In this document: one piece after another, positions 59,917 to 64,000 of the stretch | Numbering within the stretch: the first letter of the stretch is position 1 | Layout: each line of letters begins with the position of its first letter | Origin: CAYFXE01 sp964347035 | GTDB lineage: Bacteria; Acidobacteriota; Aminicenantia; Aminicenantales; Aminicenantaceae | Reading direction: 5' to 3' | Assembly: GCA_964347035.1 (NCBI GenBank) | Contig: CAYFXE010000013.1 | Location: forward strand, 4,781-68,780 | DNA: 64,000 bases | Translations under genes and position numbers: made by a program | Notes under the pieces: model-generated | Told to the model about the DNA's origin: nothing | Database searches by the model: none | The model's input: only the letters and a program-made list of their open reading frames with translations

Positions 59917-61840
59917 ATATCCAGACATCATTTTCATAGGTCAGCCCAACTGCGGGAAGAGCACTCTCTTCAATGCTATCGCTGGGTTGAAAGCCCAGAC
60001 ATCGAATTTTCCTGGAACCACTGTCAAGCACACTCATAGTAAGGTAAACGTCGAAGGAAAGGTCCTCAACATCATCGATCTCCCGGGCTCCTATTCCTTG
60101 AACCCCTCGGATCCTGCTGAAAAAGTCGCCTTGACGCATTTATTCTGGGAAAAGCCAGATTTGATTATCAATGTTGTCGATGCCTCTATCCTCGGCCGGA
60201 GTCTCGAACTGACGATGGAGCTTATCGAGCTGGGGTACCCGATGATCATCGCCTTGAACATGGTTGATTTAGCCGAGAACAAGGGGATGGAGATCGACTA
60301 CGAAAAATTGGAGAGGGCCCTCGGAGTTCCTGTAGTCCCGACCATTGCCTCTCATGGTCGAGGGATCAAAGAACTGTTGGATCGAGTGCTCCGCGCTTTG
60401 GAAAATGGAACCATGCCTTCTCGGATAAAGTGGTCCAAGGATGTTGAAGATAAAGTGGAGGAGTTTGAGAGGGAACTGCCAGAGGGATTTCCGGTTGTAG
60501 CCAACAAGAGATTCACAGCCATTAAGATGATCGAGGCCAGTCGCTTGCTTTTCGACAAAATGCTCCAGGAAATTAACCTTCCCTTGAAAAGAAATTTGGA
60601 TAAGGTGAGGAAGGACCTGCAGAGCAGACACAACGCTCCAGCCTACGAAGTGATTTCCGCCGAAAGACATCACTTGGCCCTCAAAATCTTCGAAGAAAGC
60701 ACCCTGGTAAGGAGAGGAAAAAGGGTTAGTCATTTGGAGAAGGTCGATAACATCATAATGCATCCTCTCTTGGGCTATCTGATCCTCCTCGGCGTTTTTC
60801 TTGGGTTTTTTCTCATCATTTTCCAAATCGGGAACCCGATCGAAGAGCTTCTTCTTGATCCCTTAACCAGTCTGAGAGCCTATCTCTCGACAAAACTCGG
60901 CATGGGTTTACTCTTCTATCTCCTCGATGGCTTTCTCCAGGGAGTGGGAGGTGGTGTGGCCATTGTCTTGCCTTATTTTATTCCTCTTCTTTTCTTGATG
61001 TCTTTCCTCGAGGATGTGGGCTACCTTGCCCGAGCAGGTTTCTTGATGGACACCTTCATGCATCGTATCGGACTTCATGGCAAATCTGTTTCCCCCTTCA
61101 TCTTGGGCTTTGGTTGTAACGTCCCCGCGATCGTTTCCACCCGGATTTTGGAATCGAGACGGGATCGTATCATCACCTCGCTTCTCATCCCGTTTATCCC
61201 ATGTTCGGCCCGGACGACAATCATCCTAGCTCTGGTCGCCTTTTATCTCGGTCCCTTCTGGGCTCTGGGATTTTACTTGTTCCATATCATTCTCCTGGGC
61301 GTCCTAGGGCGGATCATGACGCTCTTCTTCAAGATTCCCTCTCCTGGATTAATCCTCGAGATACCCACCTTGAAGGTCCCCTCGCTGAGAAACATCTGGC
61401 GCAAGACTTTTTTTCAGCTCAAGTCCTTCGTGCGATTTGCCTGGCCAATCTTGATTGTCGGGAGTGTTGCTCTGGGCATTTTGCAATTTTTGAGTCTGGA
61501 TAAATACATCAATCTCGTCCTTTCTCCTTTGGTCGCCAAAGGTTTAGGATTGCCTCAAGAGCTGGGTGTCACCCTGGTCTTCGGCTTTTTGAGGAAAGAG
61601 CTGTCGTTGATTATGATGCTCCAAGCTCTTAACGTTCCTTATACAGAGTTGATGACCGTTGTCACCAAGAAACAGCTTATCGTTTTCACTGTGTTCATCA
61701 GTTTTTTTATTCCGTGTCTTTCCACTGTGGCTATCCTCTGGAAGGAGATCGGGAGAAAGATTGCTTTTCTGTCGATGGCTTTGAACACAGGAGTAGCCTT
61801 AGTCCTCAGCCTCATCGTCAGGTGGGTTCTCGAGATATAA
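59900..61840 (+). CDS. feoB: Ferrous iron transport protein FeoB
   Basis: The 646-residue protein has an N-terminal G domain (GQPNCGKSTLFNAIAG, switch FPGTTVKH, DLPGSYSLNP, LNMVDLAE) and a C-terminal set of transmembrane helices with the two gate motifs (FGCNVPAIVSTR and the second IPCLSTVA). It transports Fe(II) across the inner membrane. A TTG at 59900 is the only in-frame start before the G1 motif and is coupled to feoA. Fe(II) uptake fits low-oxygen life. It converges with acpS across seven bases. Confidence 0.95.
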   Translation: MTKENKYPDIIFIGQPNCGKSTLFNAIAGLKAQTSNFPGTTVKHTHSKVNVEGKVLNIIDLPGSYSLNPSDPAEKVALTHLFWEKPDLIINVVDASILGRSLELTMELIELGYPMIIALNMVDLAENKGMEIDYEKLERALGVPVVPTIASHGRGIKELLDRVLRALENGTMPSRIKWSKDVEDKVEEFERELPEGFPVVANKRFTAIKMIEASRLLFDKMLQEINLPLKRNLDKVRKDLQSRHNAPAYEVISAERHHLALKIFEESTLVRRGKRVSHLEKVDNIIMHPLLGYLILLGVFLGFFLIIFQIGNPIEELLLDPLTSLRAYLSTKLGMGLLFYLLDGFLQGVGGGVAIVLPYFIPLLFLMSFLEDVGYLARAGFLMDTFMHRIGLHGKSVSPFILGFGCNVPAIVSTRILESRRDRIITSLLIPFIPCSARTTIILALVAFYLGPFWALGFYLFHIILLGVLGRIMTLFFKIPSPGLILEIPTLKVPSLRNIWRKTFFQLKSFVRFAWPILIVGSVALGILQFLSLDKYINLVLSPLVAKGLGLPQELGVTLVFGFLRKELSLIMMLQALNVPYTELMTVVTKKQLIVFTVFISFFIPCLSTVAILWKEIGRKIAFLSMALNTGVALVLSLIVRWVLEI

Positions 61841-61847
61841 AAGGAAA

Positions 61848-62201
61848 TTATTCTTCGGATTCGAGGATGACGATGGCCATGGCGTATTCGGCAAGATGAG
61901 AGATAGAAACGTGGGCCCGGGCAAAAGGAAATCTTTCTGTCTCCTTTATATCCAGTTTGGGCTGACCTGAGGGGAGGTTAACAACACCCACATCTGTCCA
62001 TTTTATCTTTTTTCCCAAAGCCTTAAAAAAAGCTTCCTTGGCCGCAAACCGGGCCGCTAAGTGCTGGTATTTATTTATTTTCCCCTCACAATAGTTGATT
62101 TCGAGAGGTGTGAAGATTCTCTTGAGAAAACGAGGATTTTTTTCCGCCGATCTTCTAATCCGTTCAACCTCGATCAAGTCGATCCCGATACTGTTAATCA
62201 T
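61848..62201 (-). CDS. acpS: Holo-acyl-carrier-protein synthase
   Basis: The 117-residue protein transfers phosphopantetheine from CoA to ACP. Motifs: IGIDLIEVERIRR with the Mg-binding Asp, the FAAKEAFFKALG segment with the catalytic Glu/Lys, and HVSISHLAEYAMAIVI. ATG 62201 restores the family N-terminus; an upstream in-frame start would give an unnatural 15-residue addition. No strong ribosome site. CoA from the panBCD pathway supplies its substrate. Confidence 0.92.
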   Translation of the reverse strand: MINSIGIDLIEVERIRRSAEKNPRFLKRIFTPLEINYCEGKINKYQHLAARFAAKEAFFKALGKKIKWTDVGVVNLPSGQPKLDIKETERFPFARAHVSISHLAEYAMAIVILESEE

Positions 62202-62225
62202 GTTTGTCTTGGGTATAAATATAAG

Positions 62226-62288
62226 ATAAAAATAAGGGGACAGCAACCTTAATTTTTTTTATTAACATCGCTGTCCCCTTATTTTTAT
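62226..62288. terminator. GGGGACAG-family inverted repeat, copy D (possible terminator)
   Basis: Perfect 19-bp arms, ATAAAAATAAGGGGACAGC (62226-62244) and GCTGTCCCCTTATTTTTAT (62270-62288), about 25 bases apart, upstream of acpS. T/A runs flank the GC core. Its core differs from copies A-C (ACAG in place of ACGG), so it may be a related subfamily. Confidence 0.75.
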
Positions 62289-62318
62289 GACTCAGTCACA
62301 CTGTGACTCTGTAACTTC

Positions 62319-62360
62319 GTGACCCAGTAAGACAAAGATATTTTTTTATCTCTTCCTGAG
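62319..62360. repeat. GAGTCAC-rich dispersed repeat, copy 2
   Basis: Reverse complement of the 58031-58072 core, 37 of 42 bases identical, within a 62288-62370 block of CAGTCAC/GTGACTC units. The two copies are in opposite orientation about 4.3 kb apart. Confidence 0.7.
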
Positions 62361-62369
62361 TTACTGAAC

Positions 62370-62636
62370 TCATTTCAACCTAGTTTTGAGTTCCTTGGCG
62401 GCCTTTCGACCGATTATCCGAGCCAATTCTGTTTGTGTGGCTTCCCGAATATCGTCTAGGCTCTTGTATTTGCCCAGCAGCTTAGCCTTTCGTTTAGGGC
62501 CTATTCCTGGGATCCCATCAAGGGGAGATTCGAAGCTCTTCTTGGCCCTCCTCAGCCGGTGGAAGGTGATGGCGAAACGGTGGGCCTCATCTCGGATCCT
62601 CTGTAAGAGTTTTAAGGTCGGGGAAATTCTCCAAGT
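62370..62636 (-). pseudogene. uvrC 3'-end remnant
   Basis: The frame encodes the C-terminal end of the UvrC excinuclease subunit: LKLLQRIRDEAHRFAITFHR, then the tandem helix-hairpin-helix SPLDGIPGIGPKRKAKLLGK and an IIGRKAAKELKTRLK end. The remaining ~500 residues of UvrC are absent; upstream the sequence changes abruptly, in another frame, to a lipoprotein with repeats. It looks like a rearrangement or misassembly junction at about 62620-62636. Confidence 0.8.
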
Positions 62637-62979
62637 AATATTCATAGGCCGGGATAGTGTTCTCGTATTCGGCTTCCTCAAAGCGCAATTCTTCGATCCT
62701 CAACCGGGCTTTATAAGCATGCGATCCTTGGGAATATGATTTCAAGAATTTCTCGTATGCTTGGATTGAATCAGCGGTTGCCGCCTCATTAAAGTAAAAA
62801 TTTTCTATCCATTCTCTTGCCTTTTCCGCCAAAGCACCATCAGTATGCTTTTCAAGGAATCGCTCATAAGCAAATATGGTGTTTTCGCTGTCAGCTTTCT
62901 CCCAATCTTTTTTCTCTACAGAACAAGAAAGAGAAATAAAAATTATGAGAAATAGAGAAATGAATACCTTTTTATTCAT
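62587..62979 (-). CDS. Repeat-containing lipoprotein, C-terminus replaced by uvrC DNA
   Basis: GGAGGAGGATAA precedes the ATG, and the N-terminus is a lipoprotein signal (FISLFLIIFISLSC-type). Three ~37-residue TPR-like repeats follow, each with W/F-x-x-A, NTI-x-AYExFL/YL and A-x-x-AR-x-IE. The reading frame ends LENFPDLKTLTEDPR, whose last ten residues derive from the joined uvrC DNA. The native C-terminus is therefore lost. A role in an envelope protein complex is possible for this repeat type. Confidence 0.65.
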   Translation of the reverse strand: MNKKVFISLFLIIFISLSCSVEKKDWEKADSENTIFAYERFLEKHTDGALAEKAREWIENFYFNEAATADSIQAYEKFLKSYSQGSHAYKARLRIEELRFEEAEYENTIPAYEYYLENFPDLKTLTEDPR

Positions 62980-63528
62980 TTATCCTCCTCCATTGAAATT
63001 TTATCTGGCAAATTCTTAATCTCTCGAATTCTACTTGTCAATCTAAATCGTTTACTTCAATTCAGATTGATCACTCGATAAGAAAATGAGCAGAAAATGT
63101 ATTTCAATTCTATTAAGATGCTATGAAGCTCAGTAGGTTTTTCATAGTCAGTGAGGTTAATTTGCCTGCTGAGAATCGATCCAGTAATGGGCTTATAATT
63201 TGCTTTTTCCGATTTGAGAGGAGGAATACATCTTACGGCTGACTTATTTGCTTTCTTTGTCGTTTTGACTCTTTTTCTAGTCCTCGACCTCATTTTTTTT
63301 TTAGGATAAGTTCATCTCATGACGTCAGTGGGTGTGGATTGAGGAAACATGTTTAATGATTCATTCGAAAGGCCTGCTTAGGGCAAATGCGGTTTTCGAA
63401 GAGGACCATCAGTTTTTCTGTTCAGTAAAGGATCTCCCCTAGATAGAAGCCGAGGCTGAAAAAATATGTTGCTTTTTTTCCTAAGTCCATATTTTAGAAG
63501 TTGACATGTTCGGCAAAGGAGAGGACCA
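62980..63528. other. Gene-poor region upstream of folD
   Basis: About 550 bases between the lipoprotein start and folD. A 78-residue minus-strand frame (63057-63293), lysine- and arginine-rich at its start, has no ribosome site and no recognisable family and is not called. A run of T/A at 63291-63303 and a short AT-rich stretch are present. The folD promoter should lie in 63300-63515, but no clear hexamer pair was identified. Confidence 0.4.
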
Positions 63529-64000
63529 TTGACGGCAAAACTCATCAAAGGGAGAGAGATACGGGAGGAGATTTTAGCAGAGGTCAAAGCCGAGGTTGAC
63601 AGGATAAAAGAAAAGCATGGTGTTGTCCCCGGCCTAGTGACAGTTCTTGTCGGAGAAGACCCGGCCTCTGTCTCCTATGTTACCGGGAAGATTAAGACAG
63701 CCATAAGCCTCGGTTTTAAGGAAATCCAGGAGAACAGGCCGGAAAGCATTACAGAAGAGGAGCTATTGTCTCTAGTTAATAAGTATAACAAAGACGAAAC
63801 GATCCACGGCATTCTTGTGCAGCTTCCTCTACCTACGCATATCGACGAAAAAAAGATAATCAATGCGATCGATCCTGATAAAGACGTGGATGGCTTTCAT
63901 CCCGTTAACGTTGGGCGTTTGGTGATCGGGGGGCTGAAGTGAAGTTTCCACCTTGTACCCCAGCGGGAATCCAGGAAATGATTCTCCGAACGGGTGTGGA
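63529..64000 (+). pseudogene. folD: Methylenetetrahydrofolate dehydrogenase/cyclohydrolase, frameshifted N-terminal part
   Basis: TTG 63529, seven bases after AAAGGAGAGG, starts a FolD N-terminal domain: GLVTVLVGEDPASVSYVTGK with Tyr50 and catalytic Lys54, and GILVQLPLPTHID, VDGFHPVNVGRL. The frame stops early with TGA at 63940-63942. GAAGT is duplicated in tandem at 63936-63945; removing one copy restores the reading GGLKFPPCTPAGIQEMILRT, the normal PCTPAG motif. The gene thus has a 5-bp duplication frameshift or an assembly error, and continues beyond the window. FolD supplies methenyl/formyl-tetrahydrofolate, and methylene-THF used by PanB. Confidence 0.88.

Noticed and set aside
63057..63293. 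78-residue minus-strand frame upstream of folD
   Set aside because: No ribosome site, skewed composition, no family; kept only as a note in the intergenic entry.

Overview
This is a 64 kb scaffold fragment at moderate GC from a Gram-negative bacterium. It carries signal-peptide beta-barrel proteins, lipoprotein signals, SecA and no phage or transposase genes. Two runs of exactly ten N (25874-25883 and 52091-52100) mark assembly joins, so this is probably a metagenome-assembled genome. The gene mix suggests an anaerobic or microaerophilic heterotroph: FeoAB, rubredoxin domains, a ferredoxin-thioredoxin-reductase domain, a Gram-positive-type PdhABC, a transaldolase-glucose-6-phosphate isomerase fusion and secreted peptidases. 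This resembles candidate phylum Aminicenantes (OP8) or relatives, but that assignment is an inference; no rRNA is present.

Layout. 1-2.7 kb: start of an SdhA/FrdA flavoprotein (minus strand, runs off the window), a beta-barrel protein and an unrecognised propeller-like protein. 2.9-12 kb: a promoter and MTA/purine phosphorylase, then a compact pentose-phosphate operon (rpiB-rpe-ROK glucokinase-tal/pgi fusion-gnd-zwf-pgl) covering glucose phosphorylation, the whole oxidative branch and part of the non-oxidative branch. 12-17.5 kb: a tightly coupled five-gene operon of ArsS-type radical SAM protein, DUF547 protein, VTT membrane protein, MerA-like disulfide oxidoreductase and a two-domain TIGR04282/TIGR04283 glycosyltransferase. 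It resembles arsenosugar-type clusters but has no recognisable ArsM; a small methyltransferase converges on it. This is the best candidate for a poorly described system. 17.5-25 kb (minus): methyltransferase, DUF3179 protein, beta-barrel protein, S9 peptidase, secreted esterase, and a PurF homologue that lost its glutaminase nucleophile but kept its Fe-S cysteines. 25-29 kb (plus): DUF4097-like lipoprotein (split by a gap), DUF3014 protein and a sucrose-phosphate-synthase-like glycosyltransferase fused to a uridine-kinase-like P-loop domain. 29-32 kb (minus): creatininase remnant, YqaA/DedA protein, SurE, cupin, tRNA-Pro(GGG), MerR regulator. 32-45.5 kb (plus): RarA, a propeller lipoprotein with three C-terminal repeats, an HD protein, a P5C dehydrogenase interrupted by one in-frame TGA, an ALDH7 dehydrogenase, PspC, deoxynucleoside kinase, panB-panC-panD and aspartase. 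45.5-58 kb (minus): pdhABC, a redox cluster (frameshifted thioredoxin, rubredoxin-FTR fusion, DUF2769-like lipoprotein, cytochrome c, rubredoxin-ThDP enzyme fusion), ZIP-like protein, guaB, secA. 58-64 kb: GT87 glycosyltransferase, feoAB, acpS, a lipoprotein fused to a uvrC remnant, and folD broken by a 5-bp tandem duplication.

The intergenic DNA is rich in small dispersed inverted repeats: a GGGGACGG/GGGGACAG-arm family, a 158-bp element, and a GAGTCAC-rich element present twice in opposite orientation. Some repeats form the 3' ends of genes. At least five loci are broken or truncated (37.3, 49.0, 29.3, 62.4 and 63.5 kb). Some may be assembly errors and some real decay; read mapping would separate the two.
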